Below, one piece after another: positions 1-10,628 of a stretch of DNA of 64,000 nucleotides (position 1 is the first letter of the stretch; every line of letters begins with the position of its first letter). The notes beneath the pieces are model-generated. The model searched no databases and was not told the DNA's origin. It saw only the letters and a list, made by a program, of their open reading frames with translations. The translations under genes and the position numbers were made by a program. This DNA is from Saxidomus purpurata (lineage: Eukaryota; Mollusca; Bivalvia; Venerida; Veneridae), in NCBI GenBank assembly GCA_022818135.1, contig JAFMSR010000009.1, positions 17,072,077 to 17,136,076 on the forward strand. Direction: 5' to 3'.

Positions 1-78
1 TCTTACGTGCGTGTATCGTGCGTACATCGTGCGTGTAGCGTGCACTCCGTGTGACAACTGTTACGTTCCGACTACTGT

Positions 79-575
79 ATCGCAGATAGAATTGTTCAGT
101 ACATCGCAGATAGAATTGTTCAGTACATTATATCGCAGATAGATTTGTTCAGTACATTATATCGCAGAAAGATTTGTTCAGTACATTATATCGCTGATAG
201 ATTTGCTCAGTACATTATATCGCAGATAGAATTGTTCAGTACATTATATCGCAGATAGATTGTTCAGTACATTATAGCGCAGATAGATTTGCTCAGTACA
301 TTATATCGCAGATATATTTGCTCAGTACATTATATCGCAGATAGATTTGCTCAGTACATTATATCACAGAAAGATTTGTTCAGTACATTATATCGCAGAT
401 AGAATTGTTCAGTACATTATATCGCTGATACATTTGCTCAGTACATTATATCGCAGATATAATTTTTGAATATATTATATCGCAGATATAGTTTTTGAGT
501 ACATTTTATCGCAGTTACAGTTGTTGAGTACATAAAATCGTTGTTACAGTTGTTGAGTACAAGTGTGGCAGTAAT
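79..575. repeat. 29-bp minisatellite array
   Basis: A tandem array of about 16 units of ~29 bp, with core ATCGCAGATAGATTTGTTCA followed by GTACATTAT. The first copies are shorter because they lack the TAT step. The array degenerates after ~460, where the units read GCAGATATAGTTTTTGAGTA. It lies just upstream of the first recognisable exon of the EGF/vWA gene, either in an intron or in 5' flanking DNA. No coding potential is seen. Confidence 0.93.
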
Positions 576-799
576 TTTTACCGTAGCTATTTTCTTGAGT
601 ATATGCATAGAGGAAAGTTATATCGCATATATAGTTGCTGATTAAGTTATACTACGGTAAAAAATATCACATATAATATCAGCGAACTCCTCGCAGCGGT
701 CACTACCCCTTACAGTAGATAGTAGTAGAGCGGAATCGCTGTGAGAGCTTTTCGCCCGATATATGTATTGCCTATTTCATACTAAAATATCTTTTACAG

Positions 800-913
800 A
801 CGAGGATCATTGTGCTGAGAATCCGTGCCGTAACGGAGGTGTTTGCACACGAATGGGTGGTGATTTCTACTGTGAATGCGGTGTTGGTTATGCAGGGAAA
901 TTCTGTGAAAACC
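800..913 (+). CDS. EGF-like exon 1 of the EGF/vWA gene
   Basis: The acceptor TTTTACAG ends at 799 and the donor GTATGT starts at 914. The exon is 114 bp and phase 1-1, the classic shufflable EGF exon. It encodes one six-cysteine EGF module with NPCRNGGVC and CECGVGYAGKFC. It lacks the calcium-binding DxNEC start, so it looks like a non-calcium EGF. Confidence 0.88.
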
Positions 914-3900
914 GTATGTACTCAGTTTTGTTTACACAATTTTAATGACGCTTTTCTGACCATTAACACTTCATAGACATTTCAGTCTTAATGGCGGTAG
1001 TATTTCAAAGGGGAACAACCCGGTATTGAAATAAGTCGTCTTTATTTTTAAAATAAATGTAATGTTAATCTGTTATTGCACATAGAACTAGCTCTATATT
1101 GATTAAGGTATGATAACAGAACACAGATAACATGTCATGAAAAATACAATTCAATGTAAAATATGGTGATCATATAAGCAAGTCCTTTTTTACTATATAT
1201 TGGGTCAAAGGGTTCCGAAAGAAATGGTCTTAATACTAAGGGGAGTCTTAATATTAGGTGGTCTGAATAGTGGAACTTTAAGAAGGCATCCTAGTTACCA
1301 ACTTGATCATATGACATCGGATTTTTTTTTAATTTTATATAAATTCGAATTTAATTTTACTGCAACTATATCGACAATAAGAATTATTGTGATATTTATC
1401 CTTTTCACGATTTTGAATAACTACAGTACATGAAGAAGTATTCTGTATATTTATTAAGGATGTCAGGCACGTGCCGATGTCGTGTTCTTGCTTGACTCAA
1501 GCGGCAGCGTAGGTCATGTAGATTTCCGACGAGTGAAGCAATTTGTTCATAACATGGTTAGCGACCTACAAATCGGCAAGGATAAGACCAGGATAGGACT
1601 GGTGACGTATAGCTCCAAGAGCAGGTACTTGTTTTTTCATGTATTTCCAGAGTTGCCGTTCCTTTCCGATCCACATTTACCTAGACTCATAGCATAAATT
1701 TCCTTTGCCTAATGAATGAGCGAATGTTTATGTCCTGTAAATATTTATAAAGATTTTGTGATGAAATGTTTGAATATTATTTGAAAATACGTTTAACTTT
1801 GTAACATTAATGGTTGTACTAATACGGACTATTTTGTGGAGTGATATCAATTTTAAAGTAGGACAAATGTAAACACAGAACTATTTTCTAAACATTGACA
1901 GAGGTATTAGTAGCTGGAAAGGTAACTCTTTGCAGGGATTAATATTAAAGGAGGGCTTATGCTGATTGTATATGAGAAAGTTTACAGTTTCTTACGGAAT
2001 CTGGGAAAACCTACCAAGTTTTGATTGAAAATACCAGAGCTAGACGTACCGATATTTTCAATAAAAAAAACTGGGCTTTCCATTAAAAAATTGGTATGTC
2101 TCGTTGGTATGCAGCACGTTTGTAGATAACTGAATTACTTTTGCAACACTTAAGTTTGCTGTCACACATTTTGCCCTGTAATAGCATTCTATTACTGTAA
2201 ATTTCTCATTTTCTCATTCCAGGCATGGTTTCTACATGAGTAAATATTACAGTTTGTATGAGTTACAAAATGCTATCGCTGGCATAAGTTACGAATATGG
2301 CGACACCAACACAGCCTCTGGTCTCCGGTTGGTCAGAGAACGATACTTCAATGGTGTTAATGGAGATAGGGGAGAAATACAGAACTTCCGTAAGTTTCAA
2401 AATATTTCAAATAGTATGTACGTTGCCTTTACTTAAACTACATATGTGGTATTTACAAATGATTATTGTCTAATTATAAAACGGAGATTTTTTTCAATAA
2501 TCTTCGAAGCCTATTGTGAAATTTGGTGTAGGACTTTCGTATCTAAGCACACAGAAAGTATTCCGAAAATTGGTATGAAAGTATACGTTTACGGTTCAAC
2601 TTCATATCAAAACATTGTTTCTTTGCTGCTATTATGTCTAACATTTTTGGTGTAGTTGTATACATGTTTGTGTTTACTTGAAATATTCAAGCGCATGCAT
2701 ACAAAAAGAGGCTGGTCACTTCCCATTATGGAACTAAATGAAGTAGTTAGAAAATACAGTAAATTCCGTATATATAACGTATCCGGATATAGCAAAATCC
2801 GGATATAAGGAACATATTTTCCCTTCCCGATTTATTTTCTTTCTTTATTTTATATGAAAATGTTATGCGAATACAACATACTTCGGATATAAAAAAAGCA
2901 AGTTAAAGTGGTCCAAAGTAGTTCGTTATAAACAGAGATTACTGTATCGAATTTATCAGATCCTCAGTTACAAATATAATTACTATTTTATGTCATTGTC
3001 CATTTCAATTTTTCATTTTTATGGCATATTCAAATCGCACCGTCTGTCCGTCTGTCTCTGCATCCTCACTTACAAATTTGTGTCCGGACTGTAACTCTGT
3101 TGTGCATTGAAGGATTTTAAAATAACTTGGCACAAATGTCTAGCACATCAAGACGACGTGTCGCGTGCAAGACCCACGTCCCTAGCTCAAAGGTCAAGGT
3201 CACACTTAGAGTTTGAAGGCAATGGATTCCTCTATATATGCATATATGCACATATTCGTGTCCGGACTGTAACTTTGTCATGCAATAAAGGATTTTAAAA
3301 TAACTTTGCCCAAATGTCTAGCACATCAAGATGATGTGTCGCGTGCAAGACCCACATCCTTACCTCAAAGGTCAAGGTCACATTTAGAGTTTTTAGGTAA
3401 TGTAATCCTGTATATATGCATAATTTGTGTCCGGACTGTAACTTTATCATGCTTTGAAGGATTTTAAAATAACTTGGCACAAATGTCTAGCACATCTAGC
3501 CGATATGTCGCGTGCAAGACCCTAGTCCCTACCTCAAAGGTCACGGTCACACTTAGTGTTTAAAAGTAATGGAATACTGTATGCATGGTTACTCTGTCAT
3601 GCATGGAAGGATTTTAAAATTACATAGCACATTTATTGAGCACATGGAGAGGACACAGACTGAGAGGCACCTCTTTCGGGGGCATTCGTCACTTGTGAAG
3701 TTGTGAGGGACAGCTCTTGTTCAGTTTTTCTTTCATAAGTTCCGTTCTCCCATTATTGTTTTCTGTTTTAGATAGTATGTGTACATGAAACAAAACTAGC
3801 AATAAGTTTACAGGGATATAAAACGAAACCTAAACACTTTGTGATTCATCACAACTATTAAGCAGCCATCTGCCTTCTGCAACAAATACTGAATCATCCC

Positions 3901-6276
3901 AATTGACCATGTCTAATTCTACATTTTGTAAGCATACCTATATTACGAAGCAACGTCCTTCAAGTTGCCATCTTTGATACATCTATTGTTATTTATGTTT
4001 GATTGTACAAGCCTTTTTCAGTTTTTACTAGATACGATATAAGTCATTATCCATAAATGATTATGTTTTGTCGTTGTCATGGTAACTTTTTAAGCTTTAT
4101 TTCTTCCTGCAGTTGTCGTCGTGACAGACGGTGTTTCCAACATAGATCCTGACCAGACAATAGTGGAAGCTAATACTCTAAAGGAGCAAGGTGTGTGAAA
4201 GCAAATAGTTTTTGAGCTTTAATGCCTCAGTGAAGTAGTAAATACGGCATCCGTTTACTAATAGTTTCAAGGGGGATACAGGTTCGAGCACTGGTCAGGC
4301 CACTAGTGGTTTGTCCATGTACAAGAAACCTTGTATGACAAATGCAACATTCAACCTATTTTTGAATGACAACATTGCTGATTGTTTCTCTGAAAGGTGA
4401 TTGGTTCCATATAGTATTATGTCTCTTTAGCAACCATATAGGATGATGTCTATATAGCAATTAATATAAACTGAGAAATTGTGCAGCGCAGTCGAGCTAA
4501 ACGCATACTACATATCAATTAAACTGAAATTTAATAGTATATATAGATTGTTTTAAAATCATCAAAACTATGTACCTTCCTTCTTTGAGCAACACTCAAC
4601 TTACAACAAAACATTTATATTTATTTCACTATATATCAACAGTTAACGAAGTTTGACTTACAACGCTCTCCTTGGCATATATCACAATAACCAAAAGCGT
4701 AGAAATGGTTCATTGAACGATGTTTATTTGTAGACCTTGATTTTGTTTCTGTTTATATCTCTGCAATATCTTGAAGGTGTGCACGTTTACGCTGTTGGTA
4801 TTGGCAAGTTCGATCCATTTGAGATTAACAGTATTGCCAGTCCGCCAGCATCCCAGAACGCCTATATACTCAGTGACTACACTGCTTTGTCCAACATCTC
4901 CAGCAGTATCATCAAGGCGACTTGCCGAGGTAAGAATCGCGAATTTCATCTTGCTTAAACATCAATTTTTTAACCAAATGTGTTCAGCAGTATTATCAAG
5001 AAAACTTTCCGAGGGAAGAATCGCGAATTTCATCTTTGCTTAAACATCAATTTTCTCGCCAACATGTTAAATGCCTTTTCATAGGTATTTTGATATTGGC
5101 ATTTCCATTATTTGACTAAGTACATATAAACATGTTGTTATAATTCGTTACATGTGTTTAAAAATAAAAGCACGTTTTTGTCATATTGAATCAATTTGAT
5201 TTTACATTGTATATGTGTAGAGAAAGCTATTAGCTATATTTGTGAATTTTTATATTGAGCAACTCAAAGTCGGATAACATCGGTTGTTTATTTTTCTTTT
5301 AGACCCAACAGTATGCGATGATAACCCTTGCAAAAACCGTGGTATATGTGTGCCAGGAATAAATGGACCTTTCTGTGAGTGCAGAGCCGGCTACAGGGGA
5401 GAATTCTGCCAAGACTGTACGTAACTCAATATTAAAGAATACCCAGCATTTTAAATACATGTCAATCTATATCTTACTCCAGTACCATTCCCAAGCTCGA
5501 CAAATAAAGTATCCCGGAAAGGTTTGCATTTATCAGTTTTGCGGTCAACCCTCGAGTTGATATTAGGCGCTAATGTAATTTCTAGATGAAATGTATTTTC
5601 AAGATTAATTTCTATTGTAATTGAGCAATGTAATCATGATTTATGGTACGTATTTGAAATACATATAAAAAGAAGATCTTATTTTTTTCCAGCCTGTGTC
5701 ACTGTAAAAGATATCTACTTCCTCATGGACAGTTCGGACAGCGTTGGCCAGAGAAATTTCCAGACCGCGCTCAACTTCATAGCCAGCGTTGCTGAAGAGT
5801 TCAGCACTGAAGGTAGCTACAACAGGTTCTCCTTGCTAACGTTCAGTGATGATGTCCAAATCGTCTTCTCTCTCGGTCGCTACAGCAGACTCCCAGTTTT
5901 ACTGAACGCCATCAGATTTGCACGCTACAGGCCAGGCAATACTAACACAGCAGGTGCTTTACAAACCGTAGCTGAAATAGCAGTGGATGCTTTGGGCGAT
6001 CGTTATGACGCTGAAAACATTATATTCCTTATCACTGATGGCAACGGTAACGTGCACGAGGGTACCACAGTCAGCGAGGCAGAATATCTGAAAGATAAAG
6101 GTGCAAGGATTATACCCATCGCTATTAATATGCAAGATTATTCCGAAATTGAACAGATAGCGACAAATAAGAATGATATATTCAAAGTCAGTGATTTCAG
6201 TAACTTAGAATCTATTTTAGATGACGTTATTGTAACGACTTGTAAAAATGGTAATGAAATTACCACTGGTAAATAA
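800..6276 (+). CDS. EGF / von Willebrand factor A domain secreted protein gene (3' part, seven exons)
   Basis: I assembled this gene model by hand from seven exons: 800-913, 1459-1624, 2223-2389, 4113-4190, 4777-4929, 5303-5416 and 5693-6276. Every junction has an AG acceptor and a GT donor, and the phases chain correctly (1, 2, 1, 1, 1, 1). The product order is EGF, vWA-1, EGF, vWA-2, then TAA. Both vWA domains keep the MIDAS metal-binding pattern: DxSxS, a threonine in a NTA context, and a TDG motif. This architecture is known from matrilin-like, collagen-VI-like and other extracellular adhesion proteins, so a secreted matrix or cell-surface ligand-binding role is likely. There is no signal peptide or transmembrane segment here, and the upstream exons must lie outside the window because exon 1 here starts in phase 1. 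The exact orthologue is not recognised. Confidence 0.85.
1459..1624 (+). CDS. vWA-1 exon a (MIDAS DxSxS)
   Basis: The acceptor TTATTAAG ends at 1458 and the donor GTACTT starts at 1625. Using this AG rather than the one at 1465-1466 keeps the frame with the EGF exon and gives a cysteine followed by ADVVFLLDSSGSV, the usual vWA opening. DSSGS is the first MIDAS loop. The exon continues to GLVTYSSKS, the beta-C strand. Confidence 0.87.
2223..2389 (+). CDS. vWA-1 exon b (MIDAS threonine)
   Basis: The acceptor CTCATTCCAG ends at 2222 and the donor GTAAGT starts at 2390. It encodes the middle of the vWA fold, including YELQNAIAGI and GDTNTASGLRLV, where the second T of DTNT is the MIDAS threonine. 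It joins in phase 2 to exon a and leaves in phase 1. Confidence 0.87.
2757..2944. mobile_element. 188-bp TA-flanked MITE in an intron of the EGF/vWA gene
   Basis: The ends are inverted: CAGTAAATTCCGTATATATAAC on the left corresponds to CAGTAATCTCTGTTTATAACG on the right read backwards. TA dinucleotides sit outside both ends (2755-2756 and 2945-2946), as expected for a Tc1/mariner/pogo-type target duplication. The interior repeats CCGGATATA and TTCGGATATA. It has no coding capacity and lies in intron 3 of the gene model. Confidence 0.7.
3040..3730 (+). repeat. ~170-180 bp tandem repeat element, three full units and one partial
   Basis: Units start with GTGTCCGGACTGTAACT at 3080, 3258 and 3427 (spacing 178 and 169), with a partial unit near 3587. 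Each contains GGATTTTAAAATAACTT, GTCTAGCACATC and CTCAAAGGTCAAGGTCACA. The left border has TCTGTCCGTCTGTC and the right border GGGGGCATTCGTCAC then GACAGCTCTTGTT. I recognise this from general experience as a repeat common in bivalves, but its class is uncertain. It lies inside the 1.7-kb intron. Confidence 0.8.
4113..4190 (+). CDS. vWA-1 exon c (MIDAS TDG)
   Basis: The acceptor TTCTTCCTGCAG ends at 4112 and the donor GTGTGT starts at 4191. This 78-bp exon encodes VVVTDGVSN, the third MIDAS loop, then PDQTIVEANTLKEQ, the following helix. Phase is 1-1. Confidence 0.87.
4777..4929 (+). CDS. vWA-1 exon d (end of the vWA fold)
   Basis: The acceptor ATATCTTGAAG ends at 4776 and the donor GTAAGA starts at 4930. 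It encodes the last strand and helix: GVHVYAVGIGKF, then a short loop and LSNISSSIIKATC, whose cysteine would close the vWA module. Phase is 1-1. The 3' end of this exon and its donor are duplicated downstream (see 4901-5068). Confidence 0.87.
4901..5068 (+). repeat. 84-bp tandem duplication across an exon/intron boundary
   Basis: Copy 1 is 4901-4984 and copy 2 is 4985-5068. Both start CAGCAGTAT and share AAGAATCGCGAATTTCATCTT and TTAAACATCAATTTT. Copy 1 holds the last coding bases of the exon and its donor, CGAG|GTAAGA. In copy 2 the same place reads CGAGGGAAGA, so the GT is lost and it cannot act as a canonical donor. Confidence 0.85.
5303..5416 (+). CDS. EGF-like exon 2 of the EGF/vWA gene
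   Basis: The acceptor TTTTCTTTTAG ends at 5302 and the donor GTACGT starts at 5417. It has the same length (114 bp) and phase (1-1) as the first EGF exon, which suggests that exon-plus-module duplication built the gene. Six cysteines are present, in NPCKNRGIC and CECRAGYRGEFC contexts. Confidence 0.88.
5693..6276 (+). CDS. vWA-2 terminal exon, complete domain and stop
   Basis: The acceptor ATTTTTTTCCAG ends at 5692, and TAA at 6274-6276 ends the frame. One exon carries a complete vWA domain: DIYFLMDSSDSV (MIDAS loop 1), NTNTAGALQTV (MIDAS threonine), IIFLITDGNGN (loop 3), GARIIPIAI (last strand), then a closing cysteine. The first MIDAS loop reads DSSDS rather than DSSGS. Two possible donors lie near the end (GTAATG at 6251, GTAAAT at 6269), so reading on into another exon cannot be excluded. 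I found no further EGF or vWA exon downstream and prefer a true terminus. Confidence 0.85.
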
Positions 6277-6490
6277 CATTTTTATTCATTGTATTTTGTG
6301 TTAAAATTTTCAACAAAAAAGAGACATTGAATCATATTGTGTAATTTAGCTTGCTTTTCTGTACCCGCTGGCGAATTCAAAAAAATGTTTGTAGGTTTTT
6401 CTCGCTTTATCAAATATGCGGATTGATAACACGTCATAATGACGTCATGTTTTCGTCACAAATGCTAGAATCTATTATTATCTGATTGTG

Positions 6491-6496
6491 AATAAA
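6491..6496 (+). promoter_or_regulatory. candidate poly(A) signal of the EGF/vWA gene
   Basis: AATAAA about 215 nt after the TAA stop, in AT-rich sequence. It is the first canonical hexamer downstream of the stop. Confidence 0.5.
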
Positions 6497-8724
6497 TGAA
6501 TGTTGATTTTCAGTGTAGGCGAGAAATTGAATGAATGCTTCAGATTTACTACATTTTTGGTAGTTTGAGTTCAAAAGTGTACATATGTAATACGAAAGAC
6601 ATTTTCATTTAGACAAAACCTTCTTTGTTAAGCAAATTATGTTGTGTATATAGCAATGATTATGCCCATATTAGGTATAGATATGATGATGGATGTTTCA
6701 ACATACAATACATTATAATGGGAAATAATAAAATCTGCATGTACAATATACATCTGTTTAATAAATGCTTCAATGACTTCGTTAGAATATATTATAATTA
6801 GACGTTTAAATACTGTACTTAGATTCATTTTGCTCATAGATTCTACTATCTTTATTATTTCCATATTTTCATTTCATTTTATGTTTTTATAGATCTATAA
6901 GGTTATATCTAAATTAGGGTTTCTCCAAATAACTTAGTAACAGATCAGTCTTGTTGTGTGATCGGTCACAGTGAATATGCATTTCCTAGTGTTACAATTT
7001 TTTTATTTTTTATTTTTGCTTGAGATACAATGTAAGTCGATATCGTCCTTTATGATAATTTTATTATTTGATTGTATAGTGTCCTTTTCAAAGTTGTGTA
7101 ATGTATTTACCACAAAAATTTACGAATCCAGTACAGTGTGCCAATTATTTACAGACTTAGTATCACGTGGTACTTGCGAATCGTGCGTGGCACTAATCTG
7201 ATGTCATGTGACATCCATGAAGCTGCTGTAGTATTAACGAACTTCGCGAGGCATCCGCGTGATTTTCATGAAATTGTATGCAGTCCGCGTGATTTTCATG
7301 AAATTTTATGCAGTCCGCGTGATTTTCATGAAATGTTCGGCATTCAGGTACCAAGCACTACATGGTTTTCGCGACCCCAGTACCACGAGATAATCACGAA
7401 GTCAGTTTCCCCGTAACCTTCAAGAACCTGGTACCACGTGACAGTTGCGCACCATAATTAGATATAACATTATAGGATTATTGTTGTATATATCATTTTG
7501 TTTGTTTTCACATTTTTTTGTACGAATGAATAATATGTAAAATACTGAAATCCAGTTTATATCAGGCGGTGTCACAAAATCTAAAAATATAGTCCTTTAT
7601 TGAAAAGATAATTTGAAAAGCACACACAGGGGCATGTTTTTGAAAGTTTGGTCTACAAAATCAATGCATTTCACTATCTGAATATCATCTTTGTAAGTTC
7701 TTTCAGCATATTTAGTAAACTTGTCACATTTCCTAAGCGTAATTTAAGAATTAACCAAGCATATTTCTATACACATGTATATTCATGTATTTTTTTCATA
7801 TATATTTATTAGAATAATTATATAAGTAAAGTGAACCCGCTAAAATTTACTTCATACCTTTATAAGTAATTGATATTTACGTTGCACTTTTTCATTATTT
7901 TCTTTTTTTAAATATGGTTTACATGATTTGAATTTCGCGTAAACTTCTAATAAAATTCTCCTGGAAATTTTCCCGACATCAATTTGTTTATACACAAAAT
8001 CAAATGTCAAAACCTATTGAACTGCTGTATAAAATAATGTGTTTGGTGTATCAAAAATATGTAAGCTTTTTACAGTTCCTATGGTCATATTGTTAAGACA
8101 TTTCAATTGCAGATAAAAACGGCATTTCATGGACTTTTGATTAAATATCAACGTAACTTTGATTTCCCATTCATGTATTAATATTCGTTTATCCAGAGCA
8201 AAAAAAATTATTTGTTCTATACATTCTAGATGTAAAGAAATCTTTATTTTACCTTTGCTATCGTGCATGCTTTTTCATTTGTCACGAAGGTTTTGTGTGA
8301 TGAAACCGATTCTCTTGAATTATATGTTAACATGCAACTTACAATCGTGTTTTCATACTACATTGTATATTGATTATATGTAATATGTAACTTACCACGT
8401 GTTTTCGTAGTAGAATATATTGATTATATGTCAAAATATAAGTTACAATCAGTTTTAATAAATATTTAGCAACTATCTATCTTTTAGTGACAATAAGGTT
8501 TATTTAGGCTTTTACATTTAGCGATTCACGAGAACAGAAGTTACGTCAGGTGTTACGTCATAAGATGTCAAAACTTTTAAAAAAAATAGATGAAGAACAA
8601 ATTTCATTTGCATGCTTAGAAAACTTAGTTAATTATCAAGAAAGAAGAAAGTTTGATTCATTCTTATTAAAACGAATTAAATTTTTGTAGAGCTAACTAT
8701 CTTTTAAAGTTTTATTACCCTCTA
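6497..8724. other. intergenic DNA without a recognisable gene
   Basis: AT-rich sequence between the EGF/vWA gene and the lectin array. I see no splice-framed coding segment, no RNA gene and no transposon ends, apart from the 3 x 30-bp repeat at 7251-7340. Confidence 0.6.
7251..7340 (+). repeat. three tandem 30-bp units
   Basis: Units at 7251-7280, 7281-7310 and 7311-7340 share CCGCGTGATTTTCATGAAAT. The unit length is a multiple of three, so a frame through it reads a 10-residue repeat containing RDFHE. No gene context supports translation. Confidence 0.85.
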
Positions 8725-9100
8725 GGACCGTCAAAAAAGATTATCATCAAAAAAGATTATCATTGATTTTTTCAATTCAATGGGAATAAAACTGAGATAC
8801 AAAAAGATAGAATCTATATTCTAGCTGTAACTTGTGTTAATTTTCAAACAGTAAATTTCGGCAACTAATGTCTGTCTGAAAATTATGACGGTCACTTTGA
8901 AGGGTAATTTCACTTAGAAAGGTAATACCACCTTTTTAGCTTTCACGTGATACCGGTAAATTTTGTAAACATATATGAACACGAACACGGACACTATTTC
9001 TGCTTTTAATAAAGTATTCGATATTTTATGAAAATGTGTTTTGCTCTTTATGTATCCCTGTATTTTCCGCCTGTTGAGTTTAGTTAACCATTTTCATATA

Positions 9101-9750
9101 AGAGGCAGACTGCAGTTTTCCTGGTTTTTCACACACCACTCAACTCCGCAACTTTCAAAACCACGACCCAAACACTGTAATCACAAATTGAAACAAATGT
9201 AGTACATTTTCAGCATGATTATTTGTGACTCAATATAAAATGCCACTAATGTCAGTCCAAAACCAAACCCTTCATCCACCAGCTCGGCATTCTGTGTTTT
9301 CCAATATCGCGAAATCTAACGACAAAATAACACATTTTGCTAATGTTCACACTACTACTGAAAATTGTCCGCCACCGATGGAACCAACTGCTACACTATT
9401 ATTGAATCACTGCAGCTCAATGATATAAGGTATTCTAACCGTTTTTTCAATATTTCAAATCTCCTGATGCCCCTGTCAAAATGACCCCCGCATTCCCGGC
9501 AAATTCTAGACAGACGTGCTTTCGTTCTTGGCAGCCATTACGTCACTACTGCAAGATCAATGTCACTGGTTTCACTTTCATTAAATCACTAAATCTCAAT
9601 ACTTGACAATGAAAATGCATATATAGCACGCATTAACATTTTCAAATAAAACCATGCAGTGCCACTTTGGTCTGCATTTTACCTCTAATTTGTAAATTTG
9701 ACCCTGGCCAATTCGCCCCTTACAGCCCGAAACCCCATACTGCCTCCTTA
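9101..9750. mobile_element. ~650-bp insertion found only in S1 copy A
   Basis: In the other copies TTAACCATTATCATA runs straight into (TA)GGAGGCTTAACG. Here ~650 bp sits between them. The insert starts AGAGGCAGACTG, and its other end read backwards starts AGGAGGCAGTATGG, so the tips are short inverted repeats. TA/TATA lies at both borders. It looks like a non-autonomous DNA transposon. No transposase frame is visible. Confidence 0.5.
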
Positions 9751-9777
9751 TAGGAGGCTAAACGTTACGTTTTTCAT

Positions 9778-9975
9778 TTTTCATGGTTTAACGCCCGTTT
9801 CATCCGTATTACATTTACTGTACATGTGTACAGTTTACTTACCAACGTTTCTGGAACGAACCAGTATTGTACCCTATCTCCCGTATGCAGCTGCCAATTT
9901 TCTCACATAAAAAGACGTGGTCCGCAGCAGAGCTCGAGCCTACGACCCTCCATCAGTAGGAGTTATAACATTCCG
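9778..9975 (-). mobile_element. tRNA-derived SINE copy
   Basis: Member of the SINE family repeated through the array. On this strand it runs from AACGCCCGTTTCA through CTCACATAAAAAGACGTGGT to GCTCGAGCCTACGACCCTC, the degenerate B-box read backwards. The same order occurs at 21428, 25918 and 52714. Confidence 0.65.
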
Positions 9976-10628
9976 ACCATGAGGTTATGTAGGAGGATTG
10001 TTTTAATCAGTCTTATTTCGAAGATACCAAGACAAACAACCCCATCCAATCATTATAGCATGCGAGACGAAACAATAAGTATCTTTGAAAAAAGATATAC
10101 GAACGTAGTAGCCATTGTGTTCGTTAGTTATGTAAAGTACATACAAGTATTTCCTTTTATGTGTGTTGCTTTCTTGATGTATAATCTCCTCTAATCTCAG
10201 AATTTCGTATCGTAAATTTTGAATTTTCGCACCTATACTGTAAAACCAAATTACTCACAAAAGGAACGAAATAATTCGTAGCTTTATTTCATTGAAATAG
10301 CAGCGTACGAGAGAGAGAGCGCAAGAACAAAATATTTGCGTAAATAGTCCGGAATATTTAAAGTTTTTTACCCAGTATTTCCGTGTAAACATTAAATGAC
10401 ATTATAAACAATCGGGAAATTGTAAAACACTATGGTAAGGTACTTTTAAATTGTAAATTACAAAATCAGTGGTTTTAAGAGGGAAAATCAACGAATTATT
10501 CCTGAAATTGCCAACGCATGTATTTCCAAAAGTACTCATACCTTTACATAGACGATTTCAATTTCATAGCACGGTTAATTGCTATGCTTAAGTCCGTTTT
10601 ATAATCAGGTATTTATATTCAGTCTTTT

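Noticed and set aside
79..575. CRISPR-like array
   Set aside because: Units are contiguous at 29 bp with no unique spacers, and the genome is eukaryotic; it is a minisatellite.
6269..6276. Continuation of the EGF/vWA gene through a donor at 6251 or 6269
   Set aside because: No downstream EGF or vWA exon was found before the repeat array, and a stop plus AATAAA follow; a terminal exon is simpler.
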